From assembly GCF_016919165.1 (NCBI RefSeq), contig NZ_JAFFPS010000004.1, positions 37,728 to 101,727 of the forward strand: a stretch of 64,000 bases of DNA. Reading direction: 5' to 3'. Positions within the stretch are counted from its first letter, which is position 1. Every line of letters starts with the position of its first letter. Shown here one piece after another: positions 53,374 through 62,164 of this stretch. This DNA is from Leptospira chreensis (GTDB taxonomy: Bacteria > Spirochaetota > Leptospiria > Leptospirales > Leptospiraceae). A program made the translations under genes and the position numbers. Under the pieces are notes generated by a model that was given only the letters and a program-made list of their open reading frames with translations, ran no database searches and was not told where the DNA came from.

Positions 53374-55926
53374 TTAGTAGTCGATTTCCTCATCTCCGCT
53401 AAAGACCGACTTTTTTCGTTTCGGTGGTTTGGTGGATGGGGGGAGTTTTTCTACTTTTTCCGTTTTTTTCTTTTCGGAATGCACAACTGTCGTTGTAGGA
53501 GCATTCGATTTTGTTTCTACCACGTTCCAAGAAGAACCGTGGTCATTACAAACCTCTTTAGGTGCTGTTTGTGGGATAAAATACTCTTCAAATAGGTCGT
53601 GGCATTGGCCACTCGGGAGTTTGCCCGACATACGACAGACCGTCTTTTTGGTAACTTTCACCTCAGGAAGCCAAGGAAAGTCAATATGAGGTTCTCGGTC
53701 GAGGGCCCTTGCCATAAACCTTCCCCAAACAGGAGCGGCTAATTTTCCACCAGTCATCCCTCGTCCGAGAGAAATCGTTCCCACATCATATCCAAACCAG
53801 ACCGAGGTCACAAGCTCTGGGGTGTAACCCACAAACCAAGCATCTCGAAAGTTGTTTGTGGTTCCTGTTTTTCCATAGGCTTTGCGGTTCAGTCCATAAG
53901 ACAAAACCCCGCGTCCCGTTCCTTCTTCCACCACATCACGCATCATGGAAGTGATGAGAAAGGCGGCTTCTTTAGAGATGATTTGTTTGCGGTCGTCGTC
54001 ATCAAAATCTTTGCGAAAGTCTTTGATGACATGCCCTGCATTGTCTTCTACATACAAAACGGAGATAGGGTTTACTGTTTTTCCACCGGAGGCTAAGGCC
54101 GCATAAGCTCTTGTGAGTTCATAAGGTGTGAGTTCAAACGATCCAAGAGAGACACTAAAGTTATAGGGAATGTCTCGTCCAGGAAGTTGTAATAGTCCTC
54201 GCAAACTATCCATTAGGTGAGAAAGACCTACTTGTTCCAAAACTCGAACAGCCACTGAGTTTTTGGATTGTTCCAAGGCTTTTCGTAACAAAATAAAACC
54301 TGAGTATTCGCTACTATAATTTTCGGGAGCCCACTCGTCTCCATCTTCCATTAGGTATTGGAGAGGAGAGTCAGCAAATAGGGTCGCAGGAGTGACATTT
54401 TTTTCTGGGTCTGGATTTTTGCCAGAGTAGTCCATGGCCGCCGCATACAGGATGGGTTTGAAAGCCGAACCTGGTTGGCGGAATGCTTGGAAGGGACGGA
54501 TCTGTTGGTTGTCAGAACGAAAGCCTGAGCCTCCTACCATTGCTGTGATGTATCCCGTTTCTGGTCGAATGGCAATGAGAGAACCTTCTACAGGAAGGAG
54601 ATGGTCTTTTGTGGTTTGAAAAGTGTAATTTTTATCAATTAAATCACCGAGAAAATCATCCCCAGTTAACAGGTTCAGTGCAGAGAATTCATCTCGCAGG
54701 TCTTCTTGGTAAGCGGAAGAGAACGTACGTTCGGTTCGAGAAATATGAAATTTAAAATCAGGCAAATCATATAAATCTGCAATGAGCGAATACCCACTTC
54801 CATACAAATCATCAAAGGCATCGATATTCCGGAAGGCTCTTTGGTTGGATTCTAAGGTTTGTCTTTGTAGTGCGGGGAGAAGTGCTTTTTCGGCTTCTTC
54901 TTGGTGGCGGATCTGGATGGTTGAATAAATTTTAAGACCACCATTGTACAAACGACCCGATCCAATGGAACGAATTAAGTTTTTTCGAATGTATTCAGTT
55001 ACATAAGGAAACCGGTTGAGCCTGTCGGAAAATGCAGAATCATTAGGGGACCGGTTCAGATTGGTATAGTATTCTTCGAGGGCTGCATATTCTTTTTCCG
55101 CATCTGCCACTGACATCCTTCCGTTTTCCACTAACTTGCGAAAGACGACTCGCACTTTGTTCAAACTAGAAACAGGATTCACAATGGGACTAAACTGCGT
55201 GGGTCTTGTTGTGAGACTGGCAAGAATTGCGGCTTCCCCCCAACTTACATCTTGGACTTCCTTACGAAAATAAAACCGAGAAGCGGCCCCCACTCCGATG
55301 GTTCCGTGTCCCAGTGGAATTTCATTCAAATACACTTCTAAAATTTTATCTTTGGGATAGGCGAGCTCGAGTAGAAAGGCAAGCCAAGCTTCGCGCGCTT
55401 TTCTTGCGATGGATCTTTCGATGGATAAAAATTTAAGTCGGGCAACTTGTTGGGTGATGGTAGAGGCACCTTCTTTTACGCGGCCCGCCATGATGTTCAC
55501 CACAAAAGCACGAGCAATCCCCTTTAAATCGATTCCATTATGGGAATAAAAGGAGTTATCTTCTGTAGATAAAAAACATTGAATCACCTTGTGTCTGTTA
55601 TCTGGTGATAGTGTAATTTCTTCCGGTTTTAATTGCTCTAAACGAACAGGGATACGAGAAAACTTATAATACTCGGCGATGGGTTCATATTCCCCTTTGT
55701 CGGTCAGTCCATACAAAGTGGAAGGGATGTCATAAACCGCGGCTTCCTTCAAACGAAAGAAGTCTTTCACAGAACCTGTGAGTAAAAATACATTCAAAGC
55801 ACCAAAGGCAAAAATGGCTATGGCGGTGTTTCTTAATTTTTTGTCTCCAGTCCAAATTCTCTCTGTGACAATCCGAAACCAAATGATAAAATACTTTTCA
55901 AAGAGCCCAGTGGGTTCTTGTTTCAT
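53374..55926 (-). CDS. mrcA: Class A penicillin-binding protein (PBP1A type)
   Basis: An 850-residue bifunctional peptidoglycan synthase. After a membrane helix (about 33-50), the GT51 glycosyltransferase has catalytic Glu122 in LSTEDNSFYSHNG and EGASTITQQVAR. The transpeptidase has the active Ser in GSAFKP (about residue 488), SKNSVAVRV and KTGTTNNFRDAWFVGYTP. The C-terminus is a Lys/Pro/Thr-rich tail with a Cys pair (VCRMSGKLPSGQC). It lies upstream of bactofilin on the same strand, 59 bases apart. Confidence 0.94.
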   Translation of the reverse strand: MKQEPTGLFEKYFIIWFRIVTERIWTGDKKLRNTAIAIFAFGALNVFLLTGSVKDFFRLKEAAVYDIPSTLYGLTDKGEYEPIAEYYKFSRIPVRLEQLKPEEITLSPDNRHKVIQCFLSTEDNSFYSHNGIDLKGIARAFVVNIMAGRVKEGASTITQQVARLKFLSIERSIARKAREAWLAFLLELAYPKDKILEVYLNEIPLGHGTIGVGAASRFYFRKEVQDVSWGEAAILASLTTRPTQFSPIVNPVSSLNKVRVVFRKLVENGRMSVADAEKEYAALEEYYTNLNRSPNDSAFSDRLNRFPYVTEYIRKNLIRSIGSGRLYNGGLKIYSTIQIRHQEEAEKALLPALQRQTLESNQRAFRNIDAFDDLYGSGYSLIADLYDLPDFKFHISRTERTFSSAYQEDLRDEFSALNLLTGDDFLGDLIDKNYTFQTTKDHLLPVEGSLIAIRPETGYITAMVGGSGFRSDNQQIRPFQAFRQPGSAFKPILYAAAMDYSGKNPDPEKNVTPATLFADSPLQYLMEDGDEWAPENYSSEYSGFILLRKALEQSKNSVAVRVLEQVGLSHLMDSLRGLLQLPGRDIPYNFSVSLGSFELTPYELTRAYAALASGGKTVNPISVLYVEDNAGHVIKDFRKDFDDDDRKQIISKEAAFLITSMMRDVVEEGTGRGVLSYGLNRKAYGKTGTTNNFRDAWFVGYTPELVTSVWFGYDVGTISLGRGMTGGKLAAPVWGRFMARALDREPHIDFPWLPEVKVTKKTVCRMSGKLPSGQCHDLFEEYFIPQTAPKEVCNDHGSSWNVVETKSNAPTTTVVHSEKKKTEKVEKLPPSTKPPKRKKSVFSGDEEIDY

Positions 55927-55952
55927 ACATTTCCCTTAACTTAATATCCCCA

Positions 55953-57023
55953 TCAAACGAGGGGAGAAAATTCCTTCATATGGTCGATTCCGTGGTAACG
56001 GAGACCAGTATCCAAATTATAACCACCGAGAGAATCCAGAATTTTCGATCTGCTTTCCGGAGAAAAACTATATTCGTAGGCTCTCGTTAAAATTTCTTTG
56101 CTGGCTTGGCTTGCCTGGTTCAAAAGTTCGATAAATGAGTCGTTAAACTTTCTTTTGGGGTCAGCGGGATAGAACCATTCCCTCTTTTCATCGTTCATAA
56201 TCTTGGGATTGATGTTTTCGAGAGTGGGTAACATAAGTACGCTGGCGTTGTATTTATGAAAGGTCAGTGTATCCACTACACTGACAAGACCTCGCATAAA
56301 AGTACTCCGCGAATCCAAAGTGGAGGTAAACCGGTAAAACCCAAGATAGGATTCGTTTAAGATATCCCCGGGGATGATTTTTTTTTCGGAACCTAAATAG
56401 GAGGAAGCAAATTCTTCAGGATAAGTCTCTTTGATGGATTGCAACCAAAAGTTCCAAAGAACTGGATCCATTTTGTTTTTGATCCCTACGGTTTTATGGC
56501 GGATATCAATGTACTGCGGGAAGTCATACTCTTTGGCACTCATTCCCCAACGGTGGTTGATAAGAAGGGTGTCCAGTCCAAACTCCACTTTCATATGGTT
56601 CACTTGTGCTTGGTACGAGATATTCTTATCGCTGTTATAGTAATCCCCTGAGATATAAAAGATATAGGGATGGGTTTGGATGTCGACCACACAGTGACAA
56701 ATATACCCTAAAGTGAATGCAAGGAAACGATCCCGGTAAAGACCCATCTCTGTATCATAAACTTGATCTAGAAAACTTAAGATGAGCTCTGCTACTTTAT
56801 GATGGTGGGCCAGGTCTCCAAAGAAAGCTGCCTTTTTCGTTCGTTTGGGCTGTAACAGGTGATAGAAGTAAAAGATGTCGGGGGCAACAGCACCGAGGTT
56901 GGCATAGGAGGCAACGTCTGGGCGTGAGAGTAATGCGGCAATCCGACGTTGGGTCGCATTTCCATGTTCCAAATGTTTTTTCACATGGGAGAGAGCTTCG
57001 ATATGTGTAATCTTTCCTGCCAT
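55953..57023 (-). CDS. Zinc-dependent phospholipase C-like protein
   Basis: A 356-residue, mainly helical protein. His/Asp-rich motifs near the N-terminus and middle (ITHIEALSHVKKHL, LGAVAPDIFYF, GDLAHHHK, GYICHCVVDIQTHPYIF) match the PF00882 zinc-dependent phospholipase C fold. No signal peptide, so it appears cytoplasmic, unlike secreted phospholipases; hydrolysis of phospholipid or another phosphoester is inferred only. AGTAGAAA precedes the ATG. It is divergent from lysA. Confidence 0.78.
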   Translation of the reverse strand: MAGKITHIEALSHVKKHLEHGNATQRRIAALLSRPDVASYANLGAVAPDIFYFYHLLQPKRTKKAAFFGDLAHHHKVAELILSFLDQVYDTEMGLYRDRFLAFTLGYICHCVVDIQTHPYIFYISGDYYNSDKNISYQAQVNHMKVEFGLDTLLINHRWGMSAKEYDFPQYIDIRHKTVGIKNKMDPVLWNFWLQSIKETYPEEFASSYLGSEKKIIPGDILNESYLGFYRFTSTLDSRSTFMRGLVSVVDTLTFHKYNASVLMLPTLENINPKIMNDEKREWFYPADPKRKFNDSFIELLNQASQASKEILTRAYEYSFSPESRSKILDSLGGYNLDTGLRYHGIDHMKEFSPLV

Positions 57024-57080
57024 TTTCTACTTTTTTGACTTTATGGAATGGAACCTATTGAAAGGTTTATCTTAAATCCT

Positions 57081-58349
57081 ATGACATCAATCGAAAAACT
57101 AAAGTTTTTAAAAGAAGACCAAGTGCGAGCTTTGGCAAAAGAATTCGGTACCCCCATCTTTGTCTATTCTGAGAAAGAAATTGAACAAAAATGTGACGAG
57201 ACCTTGGCATTTCCGAATGCCTTTGGATTACAAGTCCGTTACGCCATGAAGGCAAATCCCAATTCCAATATCCTTCAGATTATGAAAAAGAAAGGCATCC
57301 TCATCGATGCTTCTTCGGAACACGAAGTTGTCCGCGCCCTCCATTTTGGATTCAAACCAGAGTCCATTATGCTTACCTCACAAGAACTTCCTAAGGCGTT
57401 CGAAGAGTTGATTGGAAAGGGAGTTCGGTTCAGTGCTTGTTCCCTCCGCCAATTAGAAGCCTTTGGTAAGGCATTTCCAGGAAAGTCAGTTTCCATTCGT
57501 TTCAATCCGGGCCTCGGTTCTGGACATACCAAAAAAACGGATGTAGGGGGAGTCACATCTTCCTTTGGGATTTGGTATGAAAAATTACCAGAAGTGAAAG
57601 CTATTGTAGAAAAATACAAAATTGTCGTGGAAAAAGTCCATACTCATATTGGGTCGGGAAGTGATCCTGAAGTTTGGAAAGCAGTAGCCCAATATACTTT
57701 GGAATACGCGGAAGCTTTCCCTTCGGTGACTGTAGTCAGTCTTGGTGGTGGTTACAAAGTAGCTAGGATGGAAGATGAAAAATCGACCGACTTACAAAAG
57801 ATTGGTGCTCCAGTAAAAATCCAATTTGAAGACTTTGCAAAAAAACATGGAAGAAAACTCATTTTAGAGATTGAACCAGGAACTTATCTTGTGGCTCTTT
57901 GTGGGGCACTACTTACCACAGTTGATGATATCGTGGATACCGGTTCTAAAGGATTCCGATTTTTAAAACTAGATACAGGAATGGATTCAAACACCAGACC
58001 TTCGTTATACGGTGCAAGGCATCCTCTTGTGACTGTGAAAAAAGAGGGTGGAGTTCCAAAATCAAACGAAGAGTATGTGGTTGTGGGTCATTGTTGCGAA
58101 TCCGGTGATGTATTCACTCAGAAAGAAGGGGGAGAGCCAATCACTCGCCTTATGGGAGATGCAGAAGTGGGAGACTATGTAGTGATGGAAGCAGTCGGTG
58201 CCTACTGTGCTAGTATGTCCACAAAAAACTACAATAGTTATCCTGAGACAGCTGAGGTTTTACTTCGGAAAAGCGGTGAAGGAAAACTCATCCGCAAAAA
58301 AGAACCCATCTTAGAGATCTTTCGAAACGAAATCCTCGTTGTAGAATGA
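57081..58349 (+). CDS. lysA: Diaminopimelate decarboxylase
   Basis: About 422 residues of the fold-type III PLP decarboxylase family. PLP Lys57 lies in RYAMKANPN; the phosphate-binding SLGGGYK and the partner-subunit motif CCESGDVF are present, as in LysA. It makes lysine from meso-diaminopimelate. The frame opens at ATG 57048, but ATG 57081 gives the usual N-terminus; AAAGG lies 14 bases upstream, so the start is not certain. The end overlaps ispD by four bases (ATGA). Confidence 0.87.
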   Translation: MTSIEKLKFLKEDQVRALAKEFGTPIFVYSEKEIEQKCDETLAFPNAFGLQVRYAMKANPNSNILQIMKKKGILIDASSEHEVVRALHFGFKPESIMLTSQELPKAFEELIGKGVRFSACSLRQLEAFGKAFPGKSVSIRFNPGLGSGHTKKTDVGGVTSSFGIWYEKLPEVKAIVEKYKIVVEKVHTHIGSGSDPEVWKAVAQYTLEYAEAFPSVTVVSLGGGYKVARMEDEKSTDLQKIGAPVKIQFEDFAKKHGRKLILEIEPGTYLVALCGALLTTVDDIVDTGSKGFRFLKLDTGMDSNTRPSLYGARHPLVTVKKEGGVPKSNEEYVVVGHCCESGDVFTQKEGGEPITRLMGDAEVGDYVVMEAVGAYCASMSTKNYNSYPETAEVLLRKSGEGKLIRKKEPILEIFRNEILVVE

Positions 58350-59050
58350 ACAATTTGTATGTTGTCCTACTTGCGGGTGGGACAGGAAGTCGGATGGGGA
58401 CAGAGGTCCCCAAACAATTTTTAAAAGTTAGAGGTGAGTCCCTCCTTCGGCATTCGGTCAAACGGTTCCGGAGTTTTGGACTCATTAAATCCATTACTGT
58501 TGTTTCTCATCCCGATTGGATTTTAGAAACAGAAAAAGAACTGGGTGATATTTTAGAAGGGAACGATCGGATTGTGCCTGGCGGTGAGAGCCGCCATCTG
58601 TCTACGTTATGTGGGCTAGAATCAATTCCCTATGATACAAAGGATATTTTTTTCATCCATGATGTTGCTCGTCCCAATTTCAAACAAAAAGAACTCTATC
58701 AGTTAGTCGAACAAACTCGGATTTTTGGTGGGGCCACGATCGTTGGAAAATCTACCGAGAGTTTGGTGCGTGTAAGGATGCACGTGAATTATACAGAAGA
58801 ACCATTAAAACGGGAAGAAGTGTATTCTGTCAAAACCCCACAAACCATCGCTGGGTTTATGATAGAGGAGCTTTTGGCTGAAGGACTTTCTGCAGATATT
58901 CAGAAACATCCGACGGATCTTTGTACTTGGATGGGAAAAAGAAAGGTAGGAATTGTGGAAACAGATTACCACAATATCAAAGTCACAAGTCCAGGGGATG
59001 CTGAACTTGCCGACTCGTTGTTTTGGGAAGAACTACCGCCCGTGGAATAA
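58346..59050 (+). CDS. ispD: 2-C-methyl-D-erythritol 4-phosphate cytidylyltransferase
   Basis: A 234-residue enzyme of the non-mevalonate isoprenoid pathway, transferring CMP to MEP. LLAGGTGSRMGTEVPKQF is the nucleotide-binding loop, then FIHDVARPNF and VKTPQTIAGF. Length is normal. It is coupled to lysA by an ATGA overlap and its last 18 bases overlap the convergent PilZ gene. Confidence 0.94.
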   Translation: MNNLYVVLLAGGTGSRMGTEVPKQFLKVRGESLLRHSVKRFRSFGLIKSITVVSHPDWILETEKELGDILEGNDRIVPGGESRHLSTLCGLESIPYDTKDIFFIHDVARPNFKQKELYQLVEQTRIFGGATIVGKSTESLVRVRMHVNYTEEPLKREEVYSVKTPQTIAGFMIEELLAEGLSADIQKHPTDLCTWMGKRKVGIVETDYHNIKVTSPGDAELADSLFWEELPPVE

Positions 59051-60133
59051 TTTGAAACGTTGTTTCCAAATCCAAATACGAAATAGGTTTTTGTTTTCAA
59101 TGGAATCAATTTGAATTCCAAATCCACTGGGTTTTCCGTATTTACCTTGTGGGTTCGACCAACGCACCACACCACCCACAGCAATGTCTCCCGATCTGGT
59201 TTGGATTTTTACATTACAAATTTGATCTTGTTCTAAAACGGAACTGGTTTCTATATACAATCCTTCTATAGAAACGTTGAGGAGAGTTCCTTGGCAGGTT
59301 TTATTGTTTTTCCCTGAGAAATTTACGGGATTGGAAACAGGATATCTCGGTGCAAACACTCGTGCCAGGAAGGTTTCGTAGATTTGTTTTTCTTCTCTTT
59401 GGTTGAGGAGGAATAAAAGTTGGACACCCGCAATTTCTGATCCATCGCTTTCCTTATCGATCCGAACGATCTTTGCTTGGACAGAAATGGATACAGGTTC
59501 TCTGTTTTCCTTTTCTAACTTTAAGAGGAGATTGATAGGGTCGCCCACTTTTAAAAAGTGATGCGCTGTCATAGGAATGAGGATACCGTTACGAGAAATA
59601 TTGATGGTTTGCCCATCACCCTCACGTTCCCCATCTGCGTTCGTCCAATGAAAAGGAATGGGATGGGTTTCCCGGTATTTGGTTCTCCAACCGCGTCGTT
59701 TTCCACTCAGGTAAGGTGCTGCAATCTCCCGGCGTAAAAAATAAAACACAATCCCAAGTAAGAGAGTGGTGATGACCATATTCCAGATCACGTCGGAGGT
59801 ATGAATGCGAATGCCTGCAAGGAAGATCTTTTTGCCAAGAGTTACTGACAAAACCATCCAAACATTGTAAGTGAGAATGAGAAAACTGAAACAAAGGAAG
59901 AGGTAGTATCCAAATTTCTTTTTGGTGATGAGGCCATAAGCGATGATGGCGCTGAAACCAGACAAAACGTACTGCCAAGGTTGGATCCGAGAAAGGATCA
60001 TGCTGAAATGTTCTAGATCCAAATCGTAAAGGGTCGCGATGGCAAAGAAATTCAGAAAAGGTACGGCAAAAAAACCGACGGTTACCAAAAGAACGGGGAT
60101 GGGGTAGTTGAAGAACCGCAAAGTCACCCGCAA
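59033..60133 (-). CDS. Membrane protein with two PilZ-like domains
   Basis: A 366-residue protein. Residues about 10-140 contain four membrane helices. Two cytoplasmic PilZ-like domains follow: the first has RTKYR then NISRNGILIPM, the second RYPVSN then NVSIEGLYIET and SGFGIQI, each matching the RxxxR...(D/N)xSxxG cyclic-di-GMP binding pattern. It could couple cyclic-di-GMP to a membrane process. Start is TTG 60133 with a poor ribosome-binding site; a GTG two codons later is possible. Confidence 0.8.
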   Translation of the reverse strand: MRVTLRFFNYPIPVLLVTVGFFAVPFLNFFAIATLYDLDLEHFSMILSRIQPWQYVLSGFSAIIAYGLITKKKFGYYLFLCFSFLILTYNVWMVLSVTLGKKIFLAGIRIHTSDVIWNMVITTLLLGIVFYFLRREIAAPYLSGKRRGWRTKYRETHPIPFHWTNADGEREGDGQTINISRNGILIPMTAHHFLKVGDPINLLLKLEKENREPVSISVQAKIVRIDKESDGSEIAGVQLLFLLNQREEKQIYETFLARVFAPRYPVSNPVNFSGKNNKTCQGTLLNVSIEGLYIETSSVLEQDQICNVKIQTRSGDIAVGGVVRWSNPQGKYGKPSGFGIQIDSIENKNLFRIWIWKQRFKLFHGR

Positions 60134-60204
60134 ATCAAACTCGATTTTAGGGGTTTAGTCAACTTATTTTTAAAAAGTAGGGATTCGGAGGAGTCCGAGT
60201 TTCT

Positions 60205-60723
60205 TTACTCGGCTTTCTCCTCTGTATTTGTAGAATCTTGTGTATTCTCCTCATTGGTTGTGACGGATTCTGTGGTAAGAGGGTCAGCTCGGAGAGAAGG
60301 CATTTGGTTGATCAGAGTATGTAACTCTAGTTGTCGATCCGTGATTTGATCTTCTACTGATGTTAGGCGGTTTATGATGCTTTGAAGGATAACGGAAAGA
60401 AACCCTGGACTTTCATGGCCCATGGCCAAAAAGATTTCTTTGGTAATAATTCCCACTTTTGTATCTTCTGCAGAGGCAAGAACCGTGGCCGCTCTGGGTG
60501 ATGGGAATACAAGAGCCATCTCTCCAAAAAATTCCCCAGGTTTGATATCTCGTACATACTGGTCTTCTCCATTGGCCTTTCGTTTGAAAACCTGGAGTTT
60601 TCCGGAGAATACAAAAAACATCTTTCCATTAGAATCTTCGCCTTCGGAAAACACTTTGGTTCCTTCGGCAAAGTGATCAATTCGTACTTCGTTGATGTAC
60701 TTTCGCAAATGGTCGATGCTCAT
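60205..60723 (-). CDS. Cyclic nucleotide-binding domain protein (second of a pair)
   Basis: A 172-residue protein with one CNB domain. The phosphate-binding cassette PGEFFGEMALVFPSPRAATV contains the conserved Glu and Arg. No helix-turn-helix is present; after the domain come a helix and an acidic Thr/Asn/Glu-rich tail. It probably binds cAMP or a related nucleotide and acts through a partner protein. The start overlaps the upstream CNB gene by four bases (ATGA). Confidence 0.88.
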   Translation of the reverse strand: MSIDHLRKYINEVRIDHFAEGTKVFSEGEDSNGKMFFVFSGKLQVFKRKANGEDQYVRDIKPGEFFGEMALVFPSPRAATVLASAEDTKVGIITKEIFLAMGHESPGFLSVILQSIINRLTSVEDQITDRQLELHTLINQMPSLRADPLTTESVTTNEENTQDSTNTEEKAE

Positions 60724-61142
60724 TTCTCTTCTTCCTTTTTGATTTCTTCTAACATGTGGTCAAGCTCGGTAAGTCTTGCTTCTGCCCTATGGAGTTTTTC
60801 GACTGTACTTTTGGTCAATTGGAATAGGAAATGCGTATTGATCCGAGCTAATTTTTCAAACTGATCGTCGCGAAGGATTCCGACCCGTGCATTGGCAGAG
60901 ACTACGCTTATGGTCATAGCCCTTGGTCTTCTTGTGAGTAGGGAAAGTTCTCCGAAAAATTCCCCCGGCCCGAGACCTTTAATGACTTCTTGGGTGCCAT
61001 CTGGCATTTGTTTGGTGACAGCAAACATCCCACTCATGATGCAATACATACTTCCATCATGAGAATCCCCTTCACGAAAGATCACATCCCCTCGCAAATA
61101 CACTTGCGTAGAGATATTTTGCATAAATTCGAGTATGTTCAT
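60720..61142 (-). CDS. Cyclic nucleotide-binding domain protein (first of a pair)
   Basis: About 140 residues, a lone CNB domain (LRGDVIFREGDSHDG, GPGEFFGELSLLTRRPRAMT) followed by a C-terminal helix. Like its neighbour it has no DNA-binding domain. The frame is open from ATG 61169, but ATG 61142 has TAGGA 8 bases upstream while 61169 has none. The two genes are similar in layout and probably arose by tandem duplication. Confidence 0.86.
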   Translation of the reverse strand: MNILEFMQNISTQVYLRGDVIFREGDSHDGSMYCIMSGMFAVTKQMPDGTQEVIKGLGPGEFFGELSLLTRRPRAMTISVVSANARVGILRDDQFEKLARINTHFLFQLTKSTVEKLHRAEARLTELDHMLEEIKKEEEK

Positions 61143-61260
61143 GGGAGTAGTCCTATTGGTATCTGACATGAGAATAAAATTTCAAAACAAAGGCAAGTGA
61201 ATCACAAAAACTCACTAGACAGATTTCCCTAGTACAAAAACCTGCTTATACAAACGCATT

Positions 61261-61342
61261 GCGGGCGTGGCGAAATTGGCAGACGCACCAGATTTAGGTT
61301 CTGGCGCCGAGAGGCATGGGGGTTCAAGTCCCTCCGCCCGCA
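61261..61342 (+). tRNA. tRNA-Leu (TAG)
   Basis: An 82-base class II tRNA. Acceptor stem GCGGGCG pairs with CGCCCGC; D arm, anticodon arm with loop TTTAGGT (anticodon TAG), a variable arm, and T arm GGGGGTTCAAGTCCCTC are complete. CCA is not encoded. It marks the border between the core genome and the AT-rich right end. Confidence 0.95.
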
Positions 61343-61393
61343 AAACACTTTCCTTAATCACAATCCAAACATTCAAATTGATACCAGGTCCGA

Positions 61394-61544
61394 GGGACTT
61401 GAACAGTTCCCTGAGACTGTTATGGTTGCGACCCATAGGGAGCAATCATAACAGTGAGCATGCCTGGATGGCATGCGACGAAGGGAGCCGTGCCTCGAAG
61501 CTTTGCAAACACACGAAGTGTTTGCAGCGGAGAGGTCAAGTCCC
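61394..61544. repeat. Nested multi-stem element beside tRNA-Leu; possible structured RNA
   Basis: Outer arms 61394-61404 and 61534-61544 pair over 11 bases with one mismatch (core GGGACTTGA / TCAAGTCCC). Inside are three stem-loops: 61417-61429 with 61442-61454 (13 bp, one G-T), 61458-61464 with 61470-61476 (GCATGCC/GGCATGC, perfect), and 61505-61512 with 61518-61525 (GCAAACAC/GTGTTTGC, perfect); a weaker stem CGAAGG/CCTCG lies between the last two. The layout is a closed multi-branch junction. The outer arm also matches the tRNA-Leu T arm (61322-61334) in inverted orientation. It could be an RNA gene, a dispersed repeat or a recombination site. Confidence 0.6.
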
Positions 61545-61751
61545 ACAGCAGAATCAATACTGGATGAACTGTTATTCGATTCGCCGAGGGATTCTTTTTC
61601 CAATAGGTTGGTCTGCAGCATGCAATAATTTCAATATATTAATTCGCATTTCTAATTAGAACATATATGTTCCTTTCCTTCGGATTGTTTTCACGGTATA
61701 TTTTCCGTATTATCAATCTAATTTTAAAAGCACCAAAAGTTACCCGTTCAA

Positions 61752-61768
61752 AACCCAGTGACTGGGTT
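61752..61768. repeat. Short perfect palindrome
   Basis: AACCCAG / CTGGGTT, 7 bp with a TGA loop. No T-tract follows. Role unknown. Confidence 0.5.
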
Positions 61769-61861
61769 ACAATAGATTCAATTGCAAGAATTTACATTTA
61801 CTAAGTTAGATACTGTAGCCAACGGATTTTTATCGAATCTCAGTATAGAGATGGAATAAGC

Positions 61862-62084
61862 ATAAAACATTTTGTCTTAATCTTGGCAATTGCCTCTTCT
61901 GGAAAAGTAGGCTGTGCATTATGGCCAAGTGAACAAACAGGAAATCTACACTGATTCGATTCCGTTCCTAGTAACCTCTTTTTGGTCTAACTATCCTTCC
62001 ATAGTATTCAAACTGGAAAAGAAGGTTCCAAAGGCCGAAGCGGAAAGCCTAGAGAATCAACTAGGAGTATATTACAATAATTAA
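61862..62084 (+). pseudogene. Frameshifted small lipoprotein remnant
   Basis: From an ATA at 61862 (ATG expected) the frame reads as a lipoprotein signal, KHFVLILAIASSGKVGC, then meets a stop after about 30 codons. A second frame from 61917 continues as HYGQVNKQEIYTDSIPF and onward to a TAA at 62082-62084, ending LGVYYNN. Joining the two with one extra base at about 61916 gives a coherent lipoprotein of about 74 residues. Start loss plus frameshift suggest a decayed gene. Confidence 0.5.
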
Positions 62085-62164
62085 GTAGACAGATTTAACC
62101 AAAGGTTAGCTGATAGGAGCGAGGAATAAACACCTTCGTTTTTTTTATTTCTAAGGAGTGCAAT

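Larger units (their letters stand above)
61343..62164. other. Gene-poor stretch after tRNA-Leu
   Basis: About 820 bases without an intact gene. It holds a nested multi-stem element (61394-61544), a short palindrome (61752-61768) and a frameshifted lipoprotein pseudogene (61862-62084); the rest is AT-rich with nothing recognised. Confidence 0.7.

Noticed and set aside
61322..61544. Integration att sites: direct repeat of the tRNA-Leu 3' end
   Set aside because: Matching pieces are only 9-13 bases, one of them inverted, and no integrase gene lies in the window.
61267..61659. A 130-codon open frame on the plus strand starting inside tRNA-Leu
   Set aside because: Its first 25 codons are simply the tRNA-Leu sequence translated (a well-known artefact), and the rest runs through the stem-loop element with no ribosome-binding site.
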